This document shows positions 1-7,723 of a stretch of 14,118 nt of DNA, in pieces. The notes under the pieces were generated by a model. It ran no database searches. It was not told the origin of the DNA and was given only the letters and a program-made list of their open reading frames with translations. The position numbers and the translations under genes are program-made. Source of the stretch: Patescibacteria group bacterium (GTDB taxonomy: Bacteria > Patescibacteriota > Gracilibacteria > UBA1369); assembly GCA_018825335.1 (NCBI GenBank), contig JAHJEW010000023.1, positions 1 through 14,118 of the forward strand. Reading direction: 5' to 3'. How positions within the stretch are numbered: position 1 is the stretch's first letter; the number at the start of each line of letters is the position of its first letter.

Positions 1-63
1 CAATGGACAGAACAAGGCACTCCTAAGGCTTAGATGCAGGTTCGATTCCCGCCGGGACCACCA
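1..63 (+). tRNA. tRNA-Arg(CCU), 3' part (5' end outside window)
   Basis: The 3' three-quarters of a tRNA that reads AGG codons. The anticodon loop is C20-A26 with anticodon CCT at 22-24 and the conserved T at 21. The T-loop TTCGATT is at 41-47. The 3' acceptor strand is 53-59, the discriminator A is 60, and an encoded CCA is 61-63. The stretch from the D-loop GG through the T-loop closely resembles bacterial tRNA-Arg(CCU) as I recall it. Two non-canonical oppositions are visible: A19 facing G27 at the bottom of the anticodon stem, and A38 facing C50 in the T-stem. The 5' acceptor strand and most of the D-stem lie before base 1, so the full fold cannot be checked. miaB follows on the same strand 49 bp later and may share its transcript. 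Confidence 0.88.
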
Positions 64-94
64 GCACGCACGCAGCGAAGCGGAGTGCGCGTGC
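64..94 (+). other. GC-rich stem-loop between the tRNA and miaB
   Basis: Directly after the tRNA CCA, GCACGC (64-69) can pair with GCGTGC (89-94). The interior contains GCGAAGC (75-81), known as an unusually stable mini-hairpin. No T-tract follows, so it does not look like a standard intrinsic terminator. It could be a tRNA 3'-trailer or processing structure, or chance. Its position in a 49-bp spacer is the main reason to note it. Confidence 0.3.
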
Positions 95-112
95 AGCTAA
101 AATATCACCTCC

Positions 113-1483
113 ATGAAGTACTACATCCAGACTCTTGGCTGCGCCATGAACTATTCCGACAGCGAAAGAGTTGCCGCATTATTGGAAAAAATGGGCTACG
201 ACCGCACTTCGGTGGCGGAAGAAACGGATCTATATATTTTCAACACCTGTTCAATCCGCCAAAAAGGGGAAGACCGCGTTTTTGGCTATTTGAAAAATAT
301 TATTGAATGGAAGAAAAAAAATCCCAGACTTCTCGTTGGATTAACAGGTTGCATGGTGCGCCGGACCAGCAGTAAAAACAGCGAAAAAAAAGATCAGGAT
401 GAGCTGATAAAGAAGCTTAAACCTCTGGATTTTACCTTCCGCATTACCGAAGCGCAAAAACTCGGTGAGGTGTTGGAAGAGGTGCGGCCCGGGCTGGAAA
501 TTCCGGAACTTAAGGAGGCGGGGCTCTCGGATTATCTCCGCATCAGGCCAAAATATACAAGCAGTTTTCAGGCTTATGTACCGATTCAGATCGGCTGCGA
601 TAAATACTGCACGTACTGCATTGTTCCATATGCGCGCGGACGCGAAAAAAGCCGCCCTATGGAAGAAATTCTGGCCGAATGCAAAACGTTGGTTGAAAAC
701 GGATGCAAAGAAATCACTCTTGGCGGACAAAATGTAAATGCATACGGTAAAAGTGTTTTCGACAAACAAAGCGGAAAATTCGGGCAGAATGAAGATCCGT
801 TTATTACTCTGCTTCGTGAAGTCGATAAATTAAAAGCGCTCGGCTTAAAAAGATTGCGCTTTACCTCGCCGCACCCGCGCCATTTTACCGATGAGTTGAT
901 TGAACTGCACACGCAGCTGGAAACTCTCGTCAATCACATTCACCTGCCGGTTCAGGCGGGTGACGATGCCATACTCAAGAAAATGAACCGTCAGTACACA
1001 GTGGATGAGTACCGCCGCATTTGGAAAAAAATTAAAAAGGTGCTCCCGGGAGGATCTTTCACTACAGACATCATTGTCGGATTTTGCGGCGAAACAGAGC
1101 AGCAGTTTGAAGGAACACGAAGGCTGTATGAAGAGATCGAATGGGATATGGCATACCTGGCGCGCTATTCTCCGCGCAGAGGAACCACATCTTTTGCCGC
1201 ATGGGAAGACGATGTATCGCGCGAGGAAAAAGCGCGCAGATGGCATGTTCTCAATGAAGTTCTGGAAAGATGCTCAATCCGCTACAACGAGTCGCTGATA
1301 GGAAAAACGCTTGAAGTGCTTGTTGAAAAATACAATGAAGAAACCGGCGAATGTGAGGGCAAAAGCCGCGAAAATATTGTTGTTCAGTTCCCCGGAAATC
1401 CGGACATGATAGGGGAGCTGGTGGAAAGCAAAATTACAAAAGCGCTCACCTGGTCGGTGAAAGGGGCGGAGGTTGGAATTTGA
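113..1483 (+). CDS. miaB: MiaB, tRNA-2-methylthio-N6-dimethylallyladenosine synthase
   Basis: A radical-SAM methylthiotransferase of 456 residues, the usual family size. It adds the 2-methylthio group to i6A37 of tRNAs reading UNN codons, using two [4Fe-4S] clusters in the cytoplasm. The N-terminal UPF0004 domain has its three cluster cysteines at C10 (LGCAMN), C46 (NTCSIR) and C80 (TGCMVRR). The radical-SAM motif is C162-x3-C166-x2-C169 followed by VPYARGREKSR. GGQNVNAYG (204-212), HLPVQAG (277-283) and TDIIVGF (318-324) favour MiaB over RimO or MtaB. A TRAM RNA-binding domain fills about 395-455. The start is chosen because MKYYIQTLGC is the normal family N-terminus. No Shine-Dalgarno precedes it; instead CACCTCC, which resembles the 16S 3' tail, touches the ATG. 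The tRNA-Arg upstream is not an expected MiaB substrate. It converges with alaS. Confidence 0.95.
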   Translation: MKYYIQTLGCAMNYSDSERVAALLEKMGYDRTSVAEETDLYIFNTCSIRQKGEDRVFGYLKNIIEWKKKNPRLLVGLTGCMVRRTSSKNSEKKDQDELIKKLKPLDFTFRITEAQKLGEVLEEVRPGLEIPELKEAGLSDYLRIRPKYTSSFQAYVPIQIGCDKYCTYCIVPYARGREKSRPMEEILAECKTLVENGCKEITLGGQNVNAYGKSVFDKQSGKFGQNEDPFITLLREVDKLKALGLKRLRFTSPHPRHFTDELIELHTQLETLVNHIHLPVQAGDDAILKKMNRQYTVDEYRRIWKKIKKVLPGGSFTTDIIVGFCGETEQQFEGTRRLYEEIEWDMAYLARYSPRRGTTSFAAWEDDVSREEKARRWHVLNEVLERCSIRYNESLIGKTLEVLVEKYNEETGECEGKSRENIVVQFPGNPDMIGELVESKITKALTWSVKGAEVGI

Positions 1484-1501
1484 CATTCGGATTTCGGATT
1501 T

Positions 1502-1523
1502 AACTTTTAGCCCCCTAAAAGTT
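1502..1523. terminator. 9-bp inverted repeat at the miaB/alaS convergence
   Basis: AACTTTTAG (1502-1510) and CTAAAAGTT (1515-1523) are perfect reverse complements around a CCCC loop. The hairpin lies where miaB (+) and alaS (-) converge, so it could end transcription in either direction. It overlaps the alaS stop codon (1507-1509) and its last codons. The T-tract after the stem is very short on the + strand (TTT) and absent on the - strand, so it is not a textbook intrinsic terminator. A bidirectional terminator or 3'-end protecting stem is an inference from position. Confidence 0.45.
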
Positions 1524-3378
1524 TCACTGCTTCTTCGCCGATTACCGCCTTCAGGCGGCGAAGGCCGGCGCCGCAGGACTCCTGCTTGGTAATCTTGAAA
1601 GCTTTCAGATTGCCGGTTTTTGTGGCATGCGGCCCGCCACAGATCTCATAAGAAAAATCCCCCATCCTGTAAACCTTCACCTCGGCGTCATAGCGGTCCG
1701 GGAAAACTCCCGTGGCGCCGCGCTTCTTTGCTTCATCAACCGAAGTAATTTCGAAGCTCACCGGAAGGTCGCGCTTAATCTGCTCATTTACGATATCCTC
1801 AACCTGCTTGATCTGCTCCGGCGTTAATTTATCGTTGTAATTAAAATCAAAGCGCAATCTTTCCCGCGTGATGTTGGACCCCTTTTGCTCTATTCCATGC
1901 CCTAAAACAATTATAAGAGCCTGATTCAGAAGATGCGTGGCCGTATGCAGATTTGTACATTCAATGCTGTGGTCGGCAAGACCGCCGGCAAATTTTTGTT
2001 CACTGCCGGAGCGCGAAAGTTCCTGATGTTTTTTCATGGCTGAACCGAAACTCGCCCGGAATTTTTCGACGTCGATTTTATAACCGATTTTTGCAAGTTC
2101 CTCCTCTATCATTTCCAGAGGAAAGCCGTAAGTTTCATAAATGTAAAAAGCTTTTTCTCCGTCCGCTACGGTAAACTGCGTCCCGCAGGCATCTTTGTTC
2201 CAGATTTTTCTCATCTCGCGGATACCCTGCTCGATCGTTTTTTGAAATTTCTCCTCCTCGCGTCGAAGCTCCTCGAAAATGCGCGCCTTATTTTGGGCAA
2301 GCTCCGTATATTTGTTGCCGTATTGGTCGATAACAATCTGCGCCAGCTCATGCGTAAAATTACCGTTAATTCCAATCATTTTGGCGTGACGGATCGCGCG
2401 CCGCACCAACCTGCGCAAAATATACCCCTGATCTTTATTCGACGGGCAAACGCCCCAGGGATCCCCCAAAATGAACGTTGCGGCGCGCATGTGATCGCAA
2501 ATAATGCGCGCGCTGGCCACCTGCTCATCCGCAGTTCCGGACTTTTCACCGGTCGAAAGCTCCTTTATTTTCTCCTTCATCGGCAAAAAATGGTCGGTTT
2601 CATAGTGCGATTTAACTCCCTGCATAATGGCGGCTGTGCGCTCAAGCCCCATTCCCGTGTCCACGTTTTTCTGTTTCAGAGGCTCAAAAGTCCCGTCCTC
2701 TTTCTTGTAATACTGCATAAAAACATCGTTCCAGATTTCCACAAACCGCTGACCGTTGGTGCTCGGATCATCTCCCGATTTAATTTCGCCGCCGACGGTG
2801 TCATAAAACATTTCCGTGTCCGGACCGCATGGCCCCGTCTGTCCCGCGGGACCCCACCAGTTTTCCTTCTTCCCGAAAAAATAAATCAGCCTTTTTTGTC
2901 CTCTCTGCGCGTCATCGACGCGGGTAAAACCCAGACTTTCCCAGACAGCTGCAGCTTCTTCATCGCGCGGGGCGTCATCGTCACCGGCAAAACAACTGAC
3001 AACAAGTCTGTCCGGATCAAGCCCGAGACCGCCGTCTTTAAGAGAAGAAGTCAAGAACTCGAAGCTCATTTTAATGGCTTCCTCCTTGAAATAATCACCA
3101 AGCGACCAGTTGCCGAGCATCTCGAAAAAAGTGCAATGAGTGGTGTCTCCAACCTCATCAATATCATCGGTGCGCAAACATTTCTGGGAGTCCACAAGAC
3201 GCTTGCCGGCCGGATGCGGTTCGCCCATCAAATACGGCACAAGCGGATGCATCCCCGCCGTTGTAAACAGAACTGTAGGATCGTTTTCAGGAATAATGGA
3301 TCCGCTGGAGATCTCTTTATGCCTGTGTTTCTTCACGAAAAAATCAATATAGCGTTGTCTGATTTCGGATGTTTTCAT
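1507..3378 (-). CDS. alaS: Alanyl-tRNA synthetase, short form without C-terminal domain
   Basis: Charges tRNA-Ala with alanine and hydrolyses mischarged Ser/Gly-tRNA-Ala. The class II catalytic core is clear: motif 1 around DPTVLFTTAGMHP (33-45), motif 2 HCTFFEMLGNWSLGDYF (81-97) and motif 3 DTGMGLERT (240-248). The tRNA-recognition helical region follows. The editing domain has the zinc motif HTATH (H478, H482) and CGGPH (C580, H584). The protein is 623 residues and stops right after the editing domain, whereas typical bacterial AlaRS is about 850-880. The oligomerisation coiled coil and the C-Ala/DHHA1 domain are therefore missing. This is a natural end, since the stop follows a well-conserved segment with no decay. 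The start at 3378 (MKTSEIRQRY) matches the family; the ORF could extend 12 codons upstream without homology support. No Shine-Dalgarno is visible. It is divergent from the envelope gene pair. Confidence 0.95.
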   Translation of the reverse strand: MKTSEIRQRYIDFFVKKHRHKEISSGSIIPENDPTVLFTTAGMHPLVPYLMGEPHPAGKRLVDSQKCLRTDDIDEVGDTTHCTFFEMLGNWSLGDYFKEEAIKMSFEFLTSSLKDGGLGLDPDRLVVSCFAGDDDAPRDEEAAAVWESLGFTRVDDAQRGQKRLIYFFGKKENWWGPAGQTGPCGPDTEMFYDTVGGEIKSGDDPSTNGQRFVEIWNDVFMQYYKKEDGTFEPLKQKNVDTGMGLERTAAIMQGVKSHYETDHFLPMKEKIKELSTGEKSGTADEQVASARIICDHMRAATFILGDPWGVCPSNKDQGYILRRLVRRAIRHAKMIGINGNFTHELAQIVIDQYGNKYTELAQNKARIFEELRREEEKFQKTIEQGIREMRKIWNKDACGTQFTVADGEKAFYIYETYGFPLEMIEEELAKIGYKIDVEKFRASFGSAMKKHQELSRSGSEQKFAGGLADHSIECTNLHTATHLLNQALIIVLGHGIEQKGSNITRERLRFDFNYNDKLTPEQIKQVEDIVNEQIKRDLPVSFEITSVDEAKKRGATGVFPDRYDAEVKVYRMGDFSYEICGGPHATKTGNLKAFKITKQESCGAGLRRLKAVIGEEAVKLLGG

Positions 3379-3416
3379 GGCAATAATGTAGCACATGGGC
3401 GTTTTTTTGCACACGC

Positions 3417-3445
3417 TTGAACTTTAAAAGCGGCTCTGCCATAAT
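3417..3445 (+). promoter_or_regulatory. Sigma70-type promoter for the DUF3352-like/DUF4012 unit
   Basis: TTGAAC (3417-3422) and CATAAT (3440-3445) are spaced 17 bp apart, the optimal distance, with the downstream ATG at 3473. The predicted transcript start, near 3452, leaves a leader of about 20 bases. On the opposite strand the same -10 area reads TATTAT, so part of it could also serve the divergent alaS gene, although no good -35 for that direction is seen. Confidence 0.55.
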
Positions 3446-3472
3446 ACCCGGGCCTCTTCCTAAGAAAAAAAC

Positions 3473-5506
3473 ATGGCAAATAAAAAAAGAAAAACCGTTG
3501 CATCTACCAAGAAGGTGGAAAAGAAAGCGGAGAACATTGAAGAAGTAAAAGCTGGAAAGCCAAAAAAAAGCTTTCTAATAAGAAAAAAGAATAAACCGGA
3601 AAAGAAGAAAGCAATAACAACGCCTAAAGCGGAAGAAAAGGAAACGCAAGTGGCGCCCGCCGAACCGGCGCAGGAACCCGTGAAAGAACAAAAGACCGGG
3701 CACAGACCGAAACTTTCTCCCGTGCAGAAACAGAAAATCAGAGGTGGCATTTTAATGCTGATTGGATTGGCGACGCTCATTTTCGTGGGAACACTACTGT
3801 TTGGAAAATTATTCAGACCGCAGCAGCTGGCCGATCTTTTGCCAAATGACAATGCAGTGGCACTTCTGGAAATAGATACGGACGGAAGCAGCGCACAGGT
3901 TAAACAGTTTTTTGAACTGATGAAAAACTATCCGGTTTTTCAGAGAACCGCAATGACGGCGATAATAAATGCCGCACTTTCGGTTGATTCAGAAAAAGAA
4001 ATACAGCCATGGCTCGGCCGACGCGTCGGCCTCGCCATAATCGCCGGCCGAGCCGGCGGCAGTCTGGATTCGCTGATTTTCATAGAAAGTGCCGAACACA
4101 ACATGACTCTGGAATATATGCAAAAACATGCGCCGACCTTTTTTGAGGCGCAATCTTTGGCGCCCCAGGATGCGCAATCTTTGACAGCCCCAAACCCCGC
4201 CGCAACCGCCGAAACCCCGCCGCCAACCGAAATCCGGCCCACCACCGCAAATCCTCCCAAAATCATCGCCACCGACATTGAGGGAATAAAAATCTACGAA
4301 TACGAAAACGGTCCGAAAATTGGCTTCACCTTCATAAATAACTATCTTGTACTGGCGCCTTCCAAAGAAAATATTCAAGACTTCGCTTCGCAGTACATTT
4401 CCGCTGACCACCTTTCGGCAGACCCGTATTATCGTAAGGTCGCAGGCAATTTACCGCAGGGCGCAATGATCTTTGCATATATCGATTATCAAAAACTATT
4501 TTCCGCGCTGGAAAAAAATGAAACATTCGTCGCGCAAAAAGGGCAGGATCTACTCGCGCTCAAGCCGTTCCTGAGCCTGTTTAGAGCAGAGGGGCTGACC
4601 GTTTTTGCCGAGGGAAACAGATTTGTGGCACAAACATTTACGGCTCTGGACAAGGAAATACTCGACGGTGAAAATTACATAACTTTCAGTGAAAAATACG
4701 AAGGCAGACTCCTTGATCTTGTTGACGAAGAACCGATTTTCCTTGCGGGCGGACACGATCTCACCAAGGAACTCAATCGTGTCGAGGACATTTTCAAATC
4801 CGGTACCAAAGCGCCCGCCATGGTCTTTGATGGACTGATCGAAGCCCAGAAGCAAAAATATTTTGGAAGTGATATCGGCCTTAAAGAAGACATATATCCG
4901 CTTTTTACCGGAGAATATCTGGCTGTAATCGAAAACAGTCTTGAGCAGCCAGTCGTCTCACTTCTGCTCGAACTGAAAGATAACGCGACAAGTGTTTCGC
5001 TCTTCGATAAAATCGTTAACGAATTTGTAAAAGTCAGCGGCGTGTTCACGCCCCGTATTCAGGAAGTGACTTTGCCCGATGGCACGGTCGGAAAAGAAAT
5101 AGTGGCCAGCCCCGAAAAGATTGAACGGTCCACCGGCCAATACAAAAACGTGGCGATAACTTCTCTTAAACTTGGAGAAACAGGTATAAAAGTACACTAC
5201 GCAATTCTGGACAATATTGTCGCAATCAGCACCGGAGAGGATACGCTGCAGCGCATGATCGATCGTCATGAGGGCGATCTGAAAGAAGGTCTGACCTCCG
5301 GAAAATACTATGAAAGAAACCTGAAACCCGTGCTGACCTCCGCCGATGAAATCATTGAAGTGAAACTGGGAGCTCTGACGCAGATGTTTGGACTGAACGA
5401 AAATAGCTTTATTTCTCCCTATCTGGTACCATTTAATAACTTCACCGTCACAAAGAATTTTTTTGAAGACGGCATTTCAACCACATACCTGGTTGAAATT
5501 ATCTAA
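3473..5506 (+). CDS. Single-pass membrane protein, DUF3352-like
   Basis: A 677-residue protein of unknown function. Residues 1-90 are a lysine/glutamate-rich, probably cytoplasmic tail. A single hydrophobic segment at about 91-112 (GGILMLIGLATLIFVGTLLF) should anchor it, leaving a large outer domain. The outer part begins LADLLPNDNAVALLEIDTD (119-137), a pattern I associate with DUF3352 proteins: a Leu-Pro motif, then alternating beta strands and helices. A Pro/Ala/Thr-rich linker at about 225-262 contains an 8-residue near-repeat (AQSLAPQD, AQSLTAPN; DNA 4148-4159 and 4172-4183). No enzyme motif is evident. The DUF4012 gene starts 9 bp downstream, so the two are probably one operon and may act together at the envelope. 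No Shine-Dalgarno precedes the ATG. The family call is from memory of its general pattern and is less certain than the topology. Confidence 0.8.
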   Translation: MANKKRKTVASTKKVEKKAENIEEVKAGKPKKSFLIRKKNKPEKKKAITTPKAEEKETQVAPAEPAQEPVKEQKTGHRPKLSPVQKQKIRGGILMLIGLATLIFVGTLLFGKLFRPQQLADLLPNDNAVALLEIDTDGSSAQVKQFFELMKNYPVFQRTAMTAIINAALSVDSEKEIQPWLGRRVGLAIIAGRAGGSLDSLIFIESAEHNMTLEYMQKHAPTFFEAQSLAPQDAQSLTAPNPAATAETPPPTEIRPTTANPPKIIATDIEGIKIYEYENGPKIGFTFINNYLVLAPSKENIQDFASQYISADHLSADPYYRKVAGNLPQGAMIFAYIDYQKLFSALEKNETFVAQKGQDLLALKPFLSLFRAEGLTVFAEGNRFVAQTFTALDKEILDGENYITFSEKYEGRLLDLVDEEPIFLAGGHDLTKELNRVEDIFKSGTKAPAMVFDGLIEAQKQKYFGSDIGLKEDIYPLFTGEYLAVIENSLEQPVVSLLLELKDNATSVSLFDKIVNEFVKVSGVFTPRIQEVTLPDGTVGKEIVASPEKIERSTGQYKNVAITSLKLGETGIKVHYAILDNIVAISTGEDTLQRMIDRHEGDLKEGLTSGKYYERNLKPVLTSADEIIEVKLGALTQMFGLNENSFISPYLVPFNNFTVTKNFFEDGISTTYLVEII

Positions 5507-5515
5507 CCCAAATCG

Positions 5516-7693
5516 ATGGCCAGAAAAGTTGTTCGCGACATCGAAAAAAAGGGCCCAACGGTAATATCTTTGAAAGACGAACCCGAAGATCAAAAACCTT
5601 CAGGGAGAGAGAAGCTTTTGGATATTTCCGAAAAAACTCTGAAGAAAACGAATAATCATTCATTGAAAGATATTGAAAGCGGGAAAGCGCAAGGCAAAGT
5701 AATGTTTTTCAGGGTGGATCCGTGGGAAGAACTTCGTGCAGATCGCTTTGGTGAAGCGCTGCGAATAGCGGCCGCCGGGACCATGATTCTGCTTATTCTG
5801 AATCTTATTAACGTATATAACCGCGGAATAAACTTTAAAACCGAGCTCATTGCGTCGGCCGAGGCCGGTTATAACGAACTGATTCAGGCGGGGGATCAGG
5901 CAGCGGGATCCGATTTTGGCGCGGCCGAAATGACCTTCACACAGGCGCAAAAAACTTTCCGGTCGGCGCAAGATGCTGTCGCTTTTTTACGCGTAAACCA
6001 GGAATATTTTTTCACGCGCGAAAAAACTCTGGAGTCGATTCAGGGACTTTTAAATGCGGCGCAGAACATCTCATCCGCCGGACAGAATTTTGCCCGAGGT
6101 ATCCAGAATCTGCAGCAATTGCCGCAACTTTTTATTGAGGAAAACGCCGCGGATAGTCTGGACGCCGGTACATCCACAGGCAAAAAATCGCTCACTGAAA
6201 AATTGAAAGAAGATTTGAAATACGTGGAAACGGCGGCCGGACAATTGGCTTCAGCAAGACGGAATCTGGATATGGTAAGCGCCGAGGTACTGCCTCCGAC
6301 TTTCCGCGAAAAGCTGGCGTCGGCCAAAAGCAAACTGGAAAAATTGGACGATCTGCTGACAAAAACACGTGAAAAAATCCCGGCTTTTCTGGATCTCCTT
6401 GGAGACCGTTATCCTCACCGCTATCTGGTTTTGCTGCAGAACGACACGGAAGCGCGTCCGACGGGAGGCTTTATTGGAAGCTATGTCATAGCGGATCTGA
6501 ACGACGGCTACATAACAAAAATGGATTTCCACGATGTTTATGAGCTGGATGGACAGCTGCAGGAATACATAGAGCCGCCGGCGGATATTGCCATGGTGGC
6601 GGAAAACTGGCGCATGCGTGACTCCAATTACTCACCGGATTTCGCGATATCGGCGGAAAAAGCCGCGTGGTTTTTACAGAAAGAAAACGGTCCGAGCGTG
6701 GACACGGTCATTGCAATCAACCAAAGTTTTATCGCCGATTTACTCAAACTAACCGGCCCGATACGTCTTGGTGGATTAAAGGCGTCCCTGGATGAAAACA
6801 ATTTCCAGTTGATACTCTCTTATATCATTGAATCCAAAGCCGCCGGCGCGGAAAACCCAAAACAGATAATGGCCGAACTTGTACCGGCATTCCGCGGCCA
6901 GCTGCTAACAAAAGCTCCGCTCGATCAGATCCTGAAAATTTTCCTTGGCGGAGTTATGGACGAAAAAATTCTTTTCTACTCGCGAAACGAAAAAGTGCAA
7001 AAGCTGTTTGATGACTTTGGCATGACCAAAAGAATCCTCCCGACGGGGCCGGGGGAGGATTACCTCAACGTGACCATAACCTCGATCGGCGGCAATAAAA
7101 GTGATCGCTACATTGAACAAAAGATCGAGCACGATTCACTGATTCAGACGGACGGCAGCGTGGTTGATGAAGTAACTGTCAGCCGAAAACATACCTGGAC
7201 CATGAAAGATCTGGAGGAGTGGGAAACAACGCTGAAGCTGTTTGGTTACGGCGATTTGCCGCAGCACATTCAGCAAATACTGGGCAGCGGTTCCAACAAG
7301 GTTTTTGTGCGTGTGTATGTTCCCATTGGTTCAAAACTTTTGAGTGCGCAAGGTGTTAATACGGATGACGTCATTACAATTACGGATAACGAAATCCAGA
7401 AACAGTATTTTATGGTGCAGATGACGACCGATGCCGGCAAGGAAAAATCCGTGGCGCTAAGTTATATTTTGCCATTCAGACTCAGCCTTTTGCCCGCGGA
7501 TGCATACAAACTGCAGATACAAAAACAACCCGCAATAAATGAAAGTTATTTCGAGAAAAAAGTTTTCTTTAAACCGGGACTCCAAAGTTATCGCGAGTAT
7601 CCGGATGCATTCGCTAAAACCGAAGACGGATCGCTGCAGTACGCGGGTCTTTTGGGCGGTGATTTATATTTGTCCACCCTGGTGGGAAACTAG
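5516..7693 (+). CDS. DUF4012 domain single-pass membrane protein
   Basis: A 725-residue envelope protein of unknown biochemical role. It has a charged N-terminal tail (1-80) and one membrane segment at about 83-101 (RIAAAGTMILLILNLINVY). An Ala/Gln-rich helical stalk runs from about 108 to 285. The DUF4012 core runs from about 298 to 420 and is recognised by RYLVLLQNDTEARPTGGFIGSY (302-323), the RDSNYSPDF segment (368-376) and VDTVIAINQSFIADLLKLTGPI (395-416). The remainder is predicted mostly beta and carries no motif I recognise. DUF4012 proteins occur in actinobacteria and many Patescibacteria, often near surface-polysaccharide genes; no such genes are present here. It follows the DUF3352-like gene by 9 bp with no Shine-Dalgarno, which suggests co-transcription and possibly coupled translation. 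It converges with mutL across 30 bp with no clear terminator. Confidence 0.9.
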   Translation: MARKVVRDIEKKGPTVISLKDEPEDQKPSGREKLLDISEKTLKKTNNHSLKDIESGKAQGKVMFFRVDPWEELRADRFGEALRIAAAGTMILLILNLINVYNRGINFKTELIASAEAGYNELIQAGDQAAGSDFGAAEMTFTQAQKTFRSAQDAVAFLRVNQEYFFTREKTLESIQGLLNAAQNISSAGQNFARGIQNLQQLPQLFIEENAADSLDAGTSTGKKSLTEKLKEDLKYVETAAGQLASARRNLDMVSAEVLPPTFREKLASAKSKLEKLDDLLTKTREKIPAFLDLLGDRYPHRYLVLLQNDTEARPTGGFIGSYVIADLNDGYITKMDFHDVYELDGQLQEYIEPPADIAMVAENWRMRDSNYSPDFAISAEKAAWFLQKENGPSVDTVIAINQSFIADLLKLTGPIRLGGLKASLDENNFQLILSYIIESKAAGAENPKQIMAELVPAFRGQLLTKAPLDQILKIFLGGVMDEKILFYSRNEKVQKLFDDFGMTKRILPTGPGEDYLNVTITSIGGNKSDRYIEQKIEHDSLIQTDGSVVDEVTVSRKHTWTMKDLEEWETTLKLFGYGDLPQHIQQILGSGSNKVFVRVYVPIGSKLLSAQGVNTDDVITITDNEIQKQYFMVQMTTDAGKEKSVALSYILPFRLSLLPADAYKLQIQKQPAINESYFEKKVFFKPGLQSYREYPDAFAKTEDGSLQYAGLLGGDLYLSTLVGN

Positions 7694-7723
7694 CAGTCGG
7701 CTAAGATGAGAGGGGCGCGGAAA

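Noticed and set aside
34..306. 90-codon frame starting inside the tRNA and overlapping miaB
   Set aside because: It overlaps a tRNA and the strongly conserved start of miaB in another frame.
1481..1483. UGA read as glycine (alternative code)
   Set aside because: miaB, mutL, the helical protein and the YqfO-like gene all stop at TGA at sensible lengths, and the last overlaps the mutS start as ATGA, so the standard code fits.
1485..1500. Tandem TTCGGATT-like repeat between miaB and alaS
   Set aside because: Only two short copies; too little to call a repeat element.
3379..3414. Upstream extension of alaS by 12 codons
   Set aside because: The added residues have no resemblance to the family; MKTSEIRQRY is the normal N-terminus.
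2242..3420. Long + strand open frame (392 codons) opposite alaS
   Set aside because: It is fully antisense to a well-supported alaS, its translation has no family pattern, and it has the basic, low-complexity look of a shadow frame.
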